A stretch of DNA of 64,000 bases from Calliopum simillimum. Lineage: Eukaryota > Arthropoda > Insecta > Diptera > Lauxaniidae. The notes under the pieces were generated by a model. That model saw only the letters and a program-made list of their open reading frames with translations. It was not told the DNA's origin and did not search any database. This document shows positions 22,398-34,200 of the stretch, in pieces. The stretch lies in NCBI GenBank assembly GCA_951812925.1, contig OX638371.1, positions 116,087,124 through 116,151,123 of the forward strand. Direction: 5' to 3'. Position 1 is the stretch's first letter. Each line of letters begins with the position of its first letter. The position numbers and the translations under genes were made by a program.

Positions 22398-23573
22398 TTA
22401 ATTAATTGATTGTTGAACGCGTTGCAAGAATCGCATTGGCCGGAACCAGCGTAGTGGAACTCTTGGCATTGATATTGGAGGTGACGCCACTGGTGTCATT
22501 GTTGTTGGTTCTGGTGCTTCTGTGCGAGCAAGAGATGGACGAACTTTCATTAAAGCTTGACCGACGTTAGGAGAAAATAAGTTCTTGGGGAAAATATCAA
22601 AAGAATTATCCGTTAGCGTACTCTGTAACGCCTCGCTGCCCTCTCGTATCTTGGAGCGCAAGGCATCTCCAAAGTCTTCTTTGATAGCGGTCTCTCTGAT
22701 GTTGCTCAAAGTGTCTCTCAATACTTTTGGAAACTTTTCCATGGCCAAACCAGACTGTTCATCAGATTGCTCCGAGTCGGTTGACTGCCGCTTAAAAAGT
22801 GGCGCTGGTTTTAGCAGTAAATTCGAGTTGTCTGTGAACCACGAGCGATCCAGTAAAGACGAAGAGCGTTTGCGTTGCACTGCTTGCTCCTCAACGCTTG
22901 CGGGCTCTGTTTCCTTTTTGTGCCCACCTAAAGGAGCAGGACGCACTAACGTGTTAGCGAAATCGGAAAACCAATCTAAGCGATCTACAGAACGTTTTCT
23001 ATTGAACTTTGTATCCTTAGAAGAGGATGCGACAGAGCGTTTTTTAATTGATTTCTTAAGTTTTCCATTGAGCTTTTTTTCGCATGTACCGTACAGAGAA
23101 TTTTCTGCCGCAGGCTTATAGATTACCACCGTAGAACGTTTGTTTCGCACTTCTTCGGCAATGGAGCGCACGCCACTGTTACTTTCCGCATTCTGCTCGA
23201 ACTGATAGGCGTTGCGAACAAGGCGATTACTGCTCGGTCCCTGAATGAGGATCTCAAAGGGAATGTTCAACTTGCGAGCATTACTCTGCATGGTTGATAT
23301 GCACTCGGTATCTGAGTTGTCATCGTTACATTCACAGATACATTCCTCACCACAATAAAATCCGATACCACCACAGGTACTGCAAAGGGCTTTGCAGTTG
23401 TTTGCGTTCTTAAGCTCCTGCACTTGATTACCAAACGCTGGCTGAGGTGATTTTTGTGGAGCAGCACTAACAATAACCAGTCCCCAAAAAGCTAACAGAG
23501 CGATGGTGAGCAGCCAAAAGTGTTTCTCGAAAAGTTGCGGAGAGACAGCGGTTTTCTTTCTTTCTTTTAACAT
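22398..23573 (-). CDS. Secretory prepropeptide-like protein, uncharacterised
   Basis: A single uninterrupted 391-residue frame; I do not recognise the family. Residues 19-37 are a hydrophobic signal sequence with a plausible cut after VSA. Eight Cys follow at 60, 64, 67, 74, 78, 80, 82 and 91 (CxxxC, CxxC, then CxCxC), containing FYCGEECICEC. Downstream are basic cleavage sites ending in Lys-Arg at 145-146, 178-179, 193-194, 235-236 and 261-262. Two inter-site segments are similar: one has WFSDFANTLVRPAPL (201-215), the other WFTDNSNLLLKPAPL (245-259). That layout suggests a precursor cut by furin or prohormone convertase. The C-terminal third is Pro/Thr-containing and Cys-free. The start has AAC before ATG, and TATAAAAA lies about 70 nt upstream. 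Downstream, ATTAAA occurs on this strand at 22302-22307. The function is inferred from layout only. Confidence 0.8.
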   Translation of the reverse strand: MLKERKKTAVSPQLFEKHFWLLTIALLAFWGLVIVSAAPQKSPQPAFGNQVQELKNANNCKALCSTCGGIGFYCGEECICECNDDNSDTECISTMQSNARKLNIPFEILIQGPSSNRLVRNAYQFEQNAESNSGVRSIAEEVRNKRSTVVIYKPAAENSLYGTCEKKLNGKLKKSIKKRSVASSSKDTKFNRKRSVDRLDWFSDFANTLVRPAPLGGHKKETEPASVEEQAVQRKRSSSLLDRSWFTDNSNLLLKPAPLFKRQSTDSEQSDEQSGLAMEKFPKVLRDTLSNIRETAIKEDFGDALRSKIREGSEALQSTLTDNSFDIFPKNLFSPNVGQALMKVRPSLARTEAPEPTTMTPVASPPISMPRVPLRWFRPMRFLQRVQQSIN

Positions 23574-23643
23574 GTTGAAGGTTTCGTACTTAGCCTGGCC
23601 ACAAGTGATTTATTTTTAAAGATACTCGCTACGGCTGTGATTG

Positions 23644-23651
23644 TTTTTATA
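23644..23651 (-). promoter_or_regulatory. TATA box candidate of the 391-aa gene
   Basis: On the minus strand CACTATAAAAACAATC lies 71 nt upstream of the ATG, which leaves room for a short 5' UTR. A TATA promoter and a single exon fit a tightly controlled secretory gene. The transcription start was not determined. Confidence 0.45.
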
Positions 23652-24779
23652 GTGATATTTATTAATATTTCAGTTGATGCAGTTTTGATAACTTTTATGT
23701 GTTTATTTAGACTTTTATTCATGACAACTGATTTAACTGAATTTTCCCATTTGACTTGAAACTTTCCGGAAAGTGCTGAATCGGTGAAAAAAGATGTAGG
23801 TATTATAAGCTACAACTGTTGGGGCAAATGGGTTCTTGAAACATGAATCAGAAACAAGCAAAAAACAAAGCAAATATTATTGTTATCGAAGACTGTCAAG
23901 GCCAAAAACTAAATACCCTACCTTGTATGCTTCGGTTTGTTAAGTCAACATTGTTTTTTTTTTGAATTTTTAGTATCATAAATTGGCGTTAAGAAATAAC
24001 GCCTAATGAGATTACACCCAAAAAAAAGACAAAAAACGACCAAAAAATTAAAAAACCAAATAAGGCTCAAACAATGTGAAATAACGCCCAAAAACAAAAA
24101 CGAAATTTGGGTGGTAATCATTTTGGAAATAATCTCGTAAATTTCTTGATTTTATTCCTCAGACTTTTATGAGTATTACCAAATTTTTGGAAATAATGTT
24201 GCAACAAAATATGATAAGTCCGATTTTTTTCGTAATGAGTTTTTTTCTTTATGAAGGCACCACTTAGCGAGATTTAGGAGCTGACATAATTCCATATCTC
24301 AATGCTTTCTGGTTGCCGAGATAAAAGACATAACAGAATATGATATGACAGATTTTGTATGATTTTACCCATCAAATCAAGGTTTGTATATCGTCGGGAT
24401 AAAACTACAAATAGACATCTACATATATTGATGTTTTGAGTTAAGTATACATCAACATGAAGGAAAAATGGCTCTATGTCCCAGTCTAGACGGATGGGGA
24501 CTATATAATTTTATATGAAATATAAAAAGCAGAAAACTTCAAAATCCCATACAAAAAACGAATTTAAAAAAACTGGAAACGCTTTTTTCTCAAAACATGA
24601 AAAATGTAAATGTCTAGTTGTAGTTTTAACCCGACGATATATTTCGGAAATCTTGATTTTTCCCAAGTTTTCAGGTAAGACGACTTCCTGTCACGTCTAG
24701 AAACATATGTAACCACAAGTCGAAAAGATGATATCGGTCATATAGCCGATTATTATGGCACAAAATATAAATCGATACA
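23652..24779. other. Intergenic, no gene seen
   Basis: AT-rich DNA upstream of the 391-aa gene. The copies of AAATAACGCC near 23994 and 24080 are short and of no clear meaning. The 24515-24700 frame has no motif. Confidence 0.5.
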
Positions 24780-24926
24780 TCTTGAGTTACCAACTTTTAC
24801 GGGATAGCGTTTTTCGAACAAAAGGTTTTCATATAAAAAAAAAAGTTAAAATACAAAAATGCTCATAACTAAAAACTACGATTTTCGAGTTACCAATCTT
24901 ACGTTGGAGGTATCGATGCGATATTA
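24780..24926 (-). repeat. Repeat copy right of the 391-aa gene, inverted
   Basis: Read on the minus strand it carries ATCGATACCTCCAACGTAAG, TTGGTAACTCGAAAATCG and GTAAAAGTTGGTAACTCAAG, matching 21856-22095 block by block. The two copies therefore face each other across the gene. Confidence 0.6.
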
Positions 24927-27240
24927 CTTGTGTCCCTATATAGAATTATTCCACTTTCAAAATTATAGCCAGTTTTTTTGCCCTTTTTTCCAAAAATTGG
25001 GCTCAAACGGGTAAAGTTTTCTACAAAAATATTCTGCGGAAAATTTATTTTTATTTCGGAGAAATTTCTTCTAAAATATGTTTGTAGGTACAGTTTTGTT
25101 CAGTTCAAATGATAGCACTGCACTACAAACGGTGTGACAAATTAATAAGTAAACTTATGCGATTGTAGAGCAATGAAAACTTTTTTTTCTTTAGTGGTAC
25201 AAAAAAAAAAAAAAAAACAAAGAAATGCTCAAGGTAACATCAAGAAATATTTGTACCTACGAGTATGTTGTTCACGTTAATAAATTGCAGTTTGTTTTAA
25301 CGAAATTATTTAGCTGAGTCTTTGGTTGCACCTACTTATGGTTATTTTTGCAACGTAGGCCTTTTAATTTATTTTGATTTTGATATCAAATGAAAATATT
25401 TTTAGTAACATTTTTAAGTTTTTTGAGAAAGAAAACAAAGTTTATGTGTTTGCGATTATGATTTTGGAATTATTAATAACACAGGCCTGCAAATTCGACA
25501 TTTTTTTTTCCTCTCTTAAATTTTTAAGCCAATTATGGTGGTTTGGGACCTCCTGATTACGAATCTGAGCTTGGTTTCTTTCCATCACGTCAGAATTTTG
25601 AGATATTCCAGTTTTCATAACCTCAAAAATAATGGAAAATCGTGTGTTTTTCACCGTTTTTTTAAATTTTCTCAAAATTTGGACGTGATAGAGCAATTCG
25701 GTAAACGGATTTGGGCTCAACATCAAAAAATACATTAAAAAGCACAATCGTCATTTTAAGAGGGGTACCCTTGTTCGTCTGTGCAGCATTTGAAAACTTA
25801 TTAATTCAATCGTTTGTGCTTACGTACTCTTCAATATCACGCCTAAAATACTCAACATATTTAAGCCATTCTTGCACCATATATTTTGTTAGTGCTTCCC
25901 GTACGATCTTGATAGTTGCTATCCATAATATTCATCCAGATATCAAGTTTCATAATGCAGGTAAAGTGAGTAGAAATGAGTTTTATTTTTTTTTTTTTTT
26001 TTGGTTTTGGTATGTTTTCTTTATGTACCCCTCTTATCAAGGAAAGTCTGTCGGAATATCAGGCGGATATATGGTGTTAATATGGTTTCAATATACCAAC
26101 TGGTGCGGGCGTAGGAGCGACTCAAATAAAATTTTCAATTATATAGAGATTTTTTTTTGTATGAGGGGTACAACACCCCCTTGACCAATCGATCCCATAA
26201 ATAAATGTGTTGGACCACCAAAAAAACATCTGGTGCAAATATGGTTTTGATACGTACAGTAGTATAGGCGTGGTAGTCTTGTATATACAAAAAAGGCACT
26301 TAAGTAAAACTAAAATCACTGAAAATTGTGACGTGCTGGAATTTTTTCACTATTTTTCTCGTAATCAGCACACTTAAATCTATAGAAATCGCTCTTTAAA
26401 ACTTAGAGAGGAAAACCCATGTTTGAAACGAAGAATGATGTGGAAAATATTACCATATTACCTGTAAAATTAAGCAAACATATTTTGCAGTTATTACCCA
26501 GTGCATAAAACTAGAAATAGAAACTAGAAATAGACTATTGATTATATCCTAAAAAACTACTTTCAGACAAATCATTTGGCACCTTAAATTTTAAAATGGG
26601 ATAAAAACAACTTGAGTAATAGCATCTCAAAAAAAAGTAACTAACCTTAAAATTTCAAAGTTTCCCATCTTCATTTTTTAAGTTTTAAAAAAATGATTGG
26701 TTTGTAGTAATATTCTGCACTATGCCACAATAGAATCGTGAAGGGTTTGACCTCGATCAATTATGTGTTTTGGTTCTTGTAATCCTTTTATATTACACTT
26801 TTATTGTACGAAACTTTTCAGATTTCGTGAAAAAAAAGGTTTCATACTTGTGTTTCTTTCGTGGAACTTTCAATTTTGTTCCTTCCTCCAAATAAACTTT
26901 TTGTCCGATTTGTGAAAGGCATACTTATCATAATGTCTGCTCATTACTTTTCTATAAAATGTAAGTTAGTATTGATTGACTGTACCACTTTCAAATCAAA
27001 AACTTTGTAATAATAAAAGCTCGTTCACGGTTAAGTTAAGACCCCGTAGCCACTGCAAGCTTTAGTGAAAACTCGAAAGGAGCTTAGTTAGATGTTCAAA
27101 TGCTTGAATTATTGTCTGTTTGTTTTTAAATGATAAGAAAAGCCAAAAGGAGAAAAAAGTAAAGTCACGTTCAGCTTACTTTTTTTAATTTTATTTAATC
27201 TCTTAAGTGGTCCAAGATTTCAGCTGGAAAAACTTTCTAT
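24927..27240. other. Intergenic repeat-like DNA, no gene seen
   Basis: It contains a short inverted pair (TCACGTCAGAATTTTGAG near 25587 and CTCAAAATTTGGACGTGA near 25672). Near 25960-26280 there are diverged blocks around CATCTGGTGCAAATATGG and GGTGTTAATATGG. No exon was recognised on either strand. Confidence 0.45.
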
Positions 27241-27260
27241 GAAATTGACAATGCTGGATT

Positions 27261-27266
27261 TTTATT
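27261..27266 (-). promoter_or_regulatory. Poly(A) signal of Srp19
   Basis: AATAAA on the minus strand, 22 nt beyond the Srp19 stop codon. Confidence 0.6.
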
Positions 27267-27288
27267 TCATTTAAACACATGTTCACAT

Positions 27289-29978
27289 TCAACGCCTTTT
27301 GCCTTTACCCTTCTTGCTAGCACCACCGCCGCCACTTCCTGATGCTTGTGGTTGAGCTTGCGGCTGTTGATGATGTTGATCTCCCGACTTATTTTGACGG
27401 GACTTCAATTGTGGAACTTTGCTAGCGATATACAACATAATGGACTCACGAGTGGCCAACTCTGGGTTGCAGGGAGTTCCGTCGTCGTTGCGCATCTGCA
27501 CGCGTATTCTTCCACGGAATTGTAGTTCCTTAACAAGAGAGAACTTTCGATTAAAAAATTTTTAAACTTTAATTTTGCTTAAGCGACTGTTGTTGTGTTT
27601 TTTGATTTTTTTTGCCCAAATAGAGCTCTGGGAATTAATAAGACCAACAACAACAAAAAGTTCTGGTACCGGATGTCACCTCATGTCCGACCCGGATCAT
27701 CTACATGATGAGACCGGGCTCCTGAGAGTCAGACCGCACAACGCCCTACTAACACAGCAGTTCTTGCTGATCTGCTACAACCCTGACCACCCCAATAACA
27801 GGGTGGTCTGCATGCCATCACCGCATAGGTGTATTAGGGTGGATTTTAGGTGCTACAGGGAAGCCATAGCAGACTTCCTGCCTGACTATTGGGTTCCCGG
27901 GCCGGTCCGCGAGGCCCTCAATGATCTGCATATGCATCTTGCTACTACGGCTATTGAATCACTTTCACTTAATAAAGTGCTCAATAGCCCTCCACAAATC
28001 AAAAAAATCACTTTCGAGGGAGGCAAGGGTCATACTGGCTCAACTCCGCTCAGGATATTCACTTATCTTGATGAGCTACAGAGCCCGGATCGTTGAGGGC
28101 ACCGCGGATCGGTGCCCATCATGTAGTGGAAGTTTGCACGACAGTTCCCACCTTTTCAACTGTCCGTCCCGTCCTCTAAACCTCTCTAAGATTGACCTAT
28201 GGTCCCGCCCAGTAGAGGTAGCCCAATTTCTGGGCCTCCCGGACTAGGCCCGACATGTTTTCAATTTCCCACATCCCAAATTACTAGTAGGTGAAAGAAT
28301 AAATCTTGTTTTTCAATTTACAGCCCTGGAGTTGGAGTTGCTACAACAACAACAACAAAAGTTCTGGTCGAACCTACTTTCGGAGGTATAGCCATCGGAA
28401 GATCGGGATATATCTTTTCGCTATAAGTTGGGAGCCCCTGGATGGATTTTAAAAATATGAAAGGTATTTTACCGGGTTATATAATTGCTTTACAAAATTT
28501 TTTAATTTGAGTGATAGTTTTCGAGATATGACAATTTTTCAAAAATTCACCCCTTTTTTTTCCAAAAAACCGTTATGTTTTCCAAAAAACCTATAATCAA
28601 CCTATAATTTTAATAACTAAATTAGGTAGCCCAATTTATTTCCTTTCATTTGATATGCAACATGTATTTGAAATTGCATCATTAATAAATTTCTATAGAA
28701 AAAAACAAAAATGGACAAAATCAATTTTCTTGAAATTAGGAACTTTTAGCAACAACAATGCCAGAACAGACTACAAGAACAACAACAACTTTACTACTAT
28801 TACAACAACAGTAATTTTACATAAGAGTAGGGGTAAGTGGCCGGCCTGCGGCCACAGCTCAGGACTTAAAACTCCCAAAAATCCAACACCGGCTTCGCGG
28901 CGGCCTTCGGCCAAATTGTGCGTGCAATTTTTAAGAAAAATTATTAATTATTTTAAAATAATAACTAGCTGCTGCGCTTGCACAAGTAGCTATTTCTCTT
29001 TGTTGTTGTTGTAGTAGTAGTAAAGTTGTTGTCTGTTCTGGCATTGTTGTTGTAATAAGTTCCTAATTTCAAGGAAATTGTTTTGGTCTATTTTTTTTTT
29101 TTTTTTTTTCTATAGAAATTTATAAATGATGCAATTTCAGATTCATGTTGCATATCAAATGAAAGGAAATAAATTGGGCTTCTTAACTTAGTCATTAAAA
29201 TTATAGGTTAACAATACATTCTCTGGGAAAAATAACGGTTTTTTTGGGAAAAAATGGGGTGAACTTTTGAAAAATTGTCATATCTCAAAAACTATGACTC
29301 AAATTTTGTACAGCTGTTATATAGCCCGGTAAAATACCTTTCATATGACATCAATATTTTTAAAACCCATCCAGAGGTTCCCAACTTATACCGATTTTTA
29401 TAAAAGATACATCCCGATCTTCCGATGGCTATATCTCCGAAAGTTGATTTGCTCAGACATTTTTGATTACATATTCTTTCTAAGAATTAAAAGCTTAACA
29501 AAGCAAACTAGGTTTAAAAAAAAAAAAATAATAAAGTCGCTAATCTAACACTTAGCCACTTTATGTTATGTATAATTAAACTAGGAACATACTAGAAAAT
29601 TAATAATTCTAGGTAAACGGCCTTTTACAATACCATTGCTTTCGCGTTTCACCTCCACCATACACAAAAACATACCCTGCTCTTTTCCCTGCAGTATTGT
29701 TTGTTTTCCACTCCTACATGTAGCTGGGTAACTGAAAGCACATCACGGATCTCCACATACGTTGGGTTTTCAACGCAATTCTCTTTAGGCAATCGCCTGC
29801 CTTCCTGCCGGGTCTTTTTGCTATTGATATACGCTGGGTATATACAAACCCATCTAAGAGGAAGAAAACAGTGCTGTTTATTTCGGTGGGTGAGAAGACA
29901 AAGTTTAATTTACCTCTCTACATCGCTGTGTTTCTTACTGGGATGCCAGTTTGTTCGTACTGGGGCTGCTGCTGCCAT
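27289..29978 (-). CDS. Srp19: Signal recognition particle 19 kDa protein
   Basis: Three coding exons on the minus strand: 29978-29914, 29853-29676 and 27528-27289. Borders are AG|GTAAAT, CTCTTAG|AT, AGG|GTATGT and TTGTTAAG|GA, and phases agree, giving 483 nt or 160 residues. Exon 1 starts MAAAAPVRTNWHPSKKHSD. Exon 2 carries WVCIYPAYINSKKT, then EGRRLPKENCVENPT and NKQYCREKSR. Exon 3 continues ELQFRGRIRVQMRNDDG and ends in a Gly/Lys-rich tail, GASKKGKGKRR. These match the conserved SRP19 core and basic tail. SRP19 binds helices 6 and 8 of SRP RNA early in particle assembly and promotes SRP54 binding. Intron 2 is about 2.1 kb and holds the retroelement fragment at 27668-28343 and the hairpin element at 28376-29452. 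The coding sequence itself is undamaged. Confidence 0.93.
27668..28343 (+). mobile_element. 3' fragment of a non-LTR retroelement (Jockey/LOA-like)
   Basis: A 5'-truncated copy in Srp19 intron 2. An open stretch at about 27668-28096 holds RPHNALLTQQFLLICYNP and ADFLPDYWVPGPVREAL. After a frameshift near 28050, ARVILAQLRSGYSLILMSY, CPSCSGSLHDSSHLFNCPS and VEVAQFLGLPD follow, which is the Cys-rich C-terminus typical of Jockey/LOA-type ORF2. The element ends in GTTGCTACAACAACAACAA. The flanks are similar on both sides, CAACAACAACAAAAAGTTCT at 27645 and CAACAACAAAAGTTCTGGT at about 28350, which suggests a target duplication in or next to the CAA run. Non-functional. Confidence 0.7.
28376..29452. 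mobile_element. Foldback element in Srp19 intron 2
   Basis: Arms of roughly 430 bp face each other: left about 28376-28800 and right about 28990-29452. TATAGCCATCGGAAGATCGG (left) matches CCGATCTTCCGATGGCTATA (right), and CAACAATGCCAGAACAGAC matches GTCTGTTCTGGCATTGTTG. The loop (28801-28990) includes GC-rich GGCCGGCCTGCGGCC and GCGGCGGCCTTCGGCC. The arms differ by small indels and CAA/GTT repeat length. A diverged relative is at 59958-60395. Noncoding. Confidence 0.7.
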
Positions 29979-31209
29979 TATGAATATTCAGTTTTGAAAT
30001 AATTTTGATTGGATTTTTACAATTTAAATATCGAAATCTTTGAAATTAAATTAAATGTTGCTTTGCAAAATCCTTATTACAATCTTGACACGTCGAAAAG
30101 GCCAACAACGTGAAAAGTCACAACAAAACTGACAGCAGCAGTGCTTTGACAAAATGTCAAGTGCAATATCGTGTGGAACTTAAGAGGAAGGTGACGACAT
30201 TGGTTGCAGCGATAACAAATGCTGCTTCTTCTTAAGCTACTAAAATGTCAAAATTTTGTAGTCTTTTGACAAATAGCAAGGCAAGATCAGAGTTCCATTT
30301 TTTTTATTTTGACAACTTGCCGTAACCATTGTTATTGAATCATGAATATATGCATATGTTTTGGTCGTTCGACTTAAGTTCCGCACGAGGTCGCATCCAA
30401 TGAAACCTTAGCCTACATTTTTAAAGAACAAGTTAAGTTGTCCACTTTTTTCTTATTGTTAAGGGCTGGTTCACATGGCAGCCTAAATTGTTGTGCGATT
30501 GTACCATTTATAGGAAGCGTTCCCTTCGCTTGCCTTCACACGACAGCTTGCCTACAAATAGTAAAATCGCCCGACAGTTTAGTCTGTCGCGTGAACCCGC
30601 TCTTAACATTAAGAAAGAAGTGGACAACTTAACTTGCTCTTTAAAAACTTTAAGTTTCGATATCTCAAAAACAAAGTTAGATATTGAAAAGCTTTATTTA
30701 ATACAAGACTTTTTTTGACCGTTTTATGTGAAAACATAGTCGAATTTTACATTTCTTCATATATCTTCAATATTCTCATATTGTTTATGCCTTGATATCT
30801 CTAAAATGAAGTAAGTTAGCGAAAAAAATTATATAAGTTTTTCGATTTATTTTGGGTCGATTTATTAAAAAACATTGTCAAATTGAGTGGTCACGGAAAT
30901 TGAAGTCATGCTGAATACCGTATCAAAAAAAGTTCCATAACTTTGATGCTGTGATAGGGCCCACTATAAATGTCAAAGTGTTAACAAGAAGAAGAAGCGA
31001 GACGGAGGAAGAAAAACAAAAATTAAAAATTGATAACCACTTACACTACAGAAAGTAAATTATTCGTGATCTGTAAGAAGAATCGTCTCGTATATCTTAG
31101 TTTTGTGAAGGAAGTGAAGGCTTGTAGAATTGAATTTTTAACAAGTTGTCGGTGGGTTATTCTTAAATTTTTTTACAATTGGTTTTATCACAAAATCGCA
31201 TTGCAAAAC
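29979..31209. other. Srp19-qm intergenic region
   Basis: The two genes are transcribed away from each other, so both promoters should lie here. A GAAGAAGAAGCGAGACGG stretch near 30988 may be qm 5' UTR. No TATA or other core element is clear enough to call. Confidence 0.4.
30423..30650. repeat. Hairpin element between Srp19 and qm
   Basis: CAAGTTAAGTTGTCCACTT on the left matches AAGTGGACAACTTAACTTG on the right. Immediately inside is a second inverted pair (TTAAGGGCTGGTTCAC at 30459, GTGAACCCGCTCTTAA ending near 30606) bordered by TTAA on both sides. It can be read as one hairpin or as a small TTAA-targeting MITE sitting at the tip of an older hairpin. Confidence 0.6.
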
Positions 31210-34200
31210 ATGGATGAGCTGAACGACATTCTGGAAAAAACAAAAGATCAATCACAGCAGAAGGAACAGGATGCGGTAAGGAAACTTTAAACTTTTTACA
31301 TTCACAAATGCATCCTAATTTTATTTGATTTGCTTTGTTCGTTCAATATTTAGATTCTTCTGCAACCCTTTGCTTACATACAGCAGATTCCTGGTAAGCA
31401 GTTTCGTTCAGAGCTGGCATTGGCATTTAACCACTGGCTCCAAATTCCGGCCGAAAAAATGCACCAAATTGGAGAAATAGTGCAGATGCTGCATAATTCA
31501 AGCTTACTGTAAGTTCAGTTTTTAATATTTGTTTTGGAATTAATAATTACTTAAAATTTTTTAATCTGATGTTTATTTTCCGAGGTATGATGATACAAAT
31601 ATAAGCTAACATTTTATATGAAATTAAGATCCGATTAAAAAGTCAAAAGTTGAATTTTGTGGGTTCAGATTTAAGCCATCTTATGTTATTATCAAAATAA
31701 TTCGACTATTTTTGTTGTAGTGCCAGCAAAAATGTACTCTAGTAATCTTAAAGTCAAACTTCACTGAAACTGGCCGAGTTTGACCCATAAAACTTCGAAC
31801 TGTGCGTTTAACTGAAAAGTATTTTTGAACTCTACACTAATGATGACGGCATATTTCCATAGTTATCATTACAGTGGTATTGATTTAATAGGAAATGACT
31901 TGTTGATGAAGTTATCCGCGCTATTTTCAAATCGGGCTTTATAGTCAAAGCTGTTATTTGTGACCGCAAACCAATTAACCAATCTGAATTTAATTGTTTT
32001 TTAAGTAACAATTCCTTTTCCATTTATTCTTTAGTTTAATCGCGATCTGTTAAAGACAGAATTTAAATTTGAGTATAAAATATTTTTAAAAATTCACTCC
32101 TAGATATGGGCTATATCGCCAAAGTATTATCGGGCAGGGACAAAATTAAACGTCAGCAAAAGTTAGCACACCAAAACTGAATTACTAAAAAATGGCTCGA
32201 AAAAAAAAGCAAAAATTATGTAATTTTTGATTCCCGAAAATGTGGGATTTGAAAATTTCTTGCGCACACACTAATAAATGTTTTTTTAAACATGAATTTT
32301 CATTTATTGTGTACAATAAAGTTTTCATCACCTCTTTTGTACAAAATAAACATATCGCACAACTACTTCGAAAGAGTTAAAACACATAATTTGCATTTGT
32401 TATTTGTTACGTTAGAATGTTTTTTTTTCGAAAACATTTTCGGATTTAAACTCAATTATAAAATGAAGCCAAAATAATTTCAAAATGACTTTCCACTAAA
32501 AGTTTTTTAAAATTGCTTAATTAATGTTGCTCAACTAATAGCAATAATTTTGAATGCTCGTCTTAAAGCTGCCAATGTTTTTGGATAATTTTAAAAAATG
32601 TTGAATCACTTAAATTGTCAAGTCTACCGGAGTGCTATTAACAATGCCTACAGCTTTGCAAAGAAAAATCGTAGATGACCGCTCATTTTGGAGATGAAGA
32701 TTAGTACTATATGGCAATTATTTAGTAAAAAATAACGTAAAACCGTATTTTTGCACGAAATCCTGACAAGACAAAATGTTTTTATATTGCAAATAGTTAT
32801 AATCGATGAAACGGGAATACAATGGGTCCAGTCTAATTTAACCTAGCCTATACTGGAAGAAAATGAAACATTTTGTGTTACTTTTTTTTCTTAATATACT
32901 TTTCATTCAATAAATTAAAAAGCCATCTCTTAACATCGAAATTTACTGAAACAATCTCTTAATTAACACAGTTATACATAAAGCTATTTATATATGAACA
33001 TTCCGTTGAACGGCACAGCTAAGACTGTACATATTTCTTTTGCGAATTGTACACCATTGTCAATAATTGTTGCTCGTCAGAAACAATGAAGAATTTCTTG
33101 CGTCTTTTGCTGTCAGTGAGGATGTGTGTGATGACTCAAATTATACTTTTCGATTTGTGCACTTTTGCAGCTAATGGGTAATAGAGAAAAAAAATAAAAA
33201 AATGTATTTATTTGTTTAAGTTTTGGTTGTTTGGAAAATTGTTTGTTTACATTACAATTGGATAGTGTACACACAGAATTTTTGCAATTATAAAACATAC
33301 CAATTATTTGCTTATTTAAAAATGTGCTTAATTATTGATGCACGTACCAATAGAACATGAATTTCTAATTTAAGAATTTTCAAGTTCGTAGAAATTTCAA
33401 TAAATCTTTAAGGTTTATTAAAAAATATCCACATTAAAATGAAGCAACAACTTATATATCTTTTTCGAATTGAAAGTTGCTTTTGAGTCATTGCTCTCTC
33501 TTCATCTGCACTCCAATTAAGAATTTAATTAATTGCCTTAAATGATTTTTATTGAAAAATCGTTATGTATCATGCAATTGTATGAGTTTTTGTAACAATA
33601 AATCTATAGCTTTAAAATGAAAAGTATGTCACTAGCATATTTGATTGCAGAATGTATGAATTTCAAATACAACAATAAATACATTTTATAGAATTTATTG
33701 GATTTTGTGTAAAAATTCCCATCTAAGATGATAACTTTAAAGTTAAGAAAACCGCCTGATGTGTGATTTTTTATTTTTGTTTGTTTACATTATTTTTTCC
33801 TTTGATCTTGAAAATTCTCCAAAAAAGCAATGCAAATTCAAGAATGCTTACCACTTCTGCTCTTCATTTTAAGCGGTCTTAAGACAGTTCTCCTATTTGC
33901 CCTAACAAAACATAATTTGCTTGGACCATAACACTTTTTTCAGAATTGATGATATTGAAGACAATTCCATACTTCGCAGAGGTGTTCCTGTGGCGCATTC
34001 CATATATGGTGTAGCAAGTACTATCAATGCGGCTAACTATGTTTTGTTTCTGGCATTAGAAAAAGTGCAGCAACTTGGACATGCAGAGGTAATACACTAA
34101 GTAATTAAGTATAATATAAAAATTTACAGTGTCGCTTAATCCGCTTTTTATGTTCAGGGCATATTCATTGATAACACTTAAAATTTAAAAGAAACATTAA

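Noticed and set aside
22585..23121. 178-residue plus-strand frame
   Set aside because: It is antisense to the 391-residue gene, which has a signal sequence, Cys cluster and processing sites; the plus frame has none.
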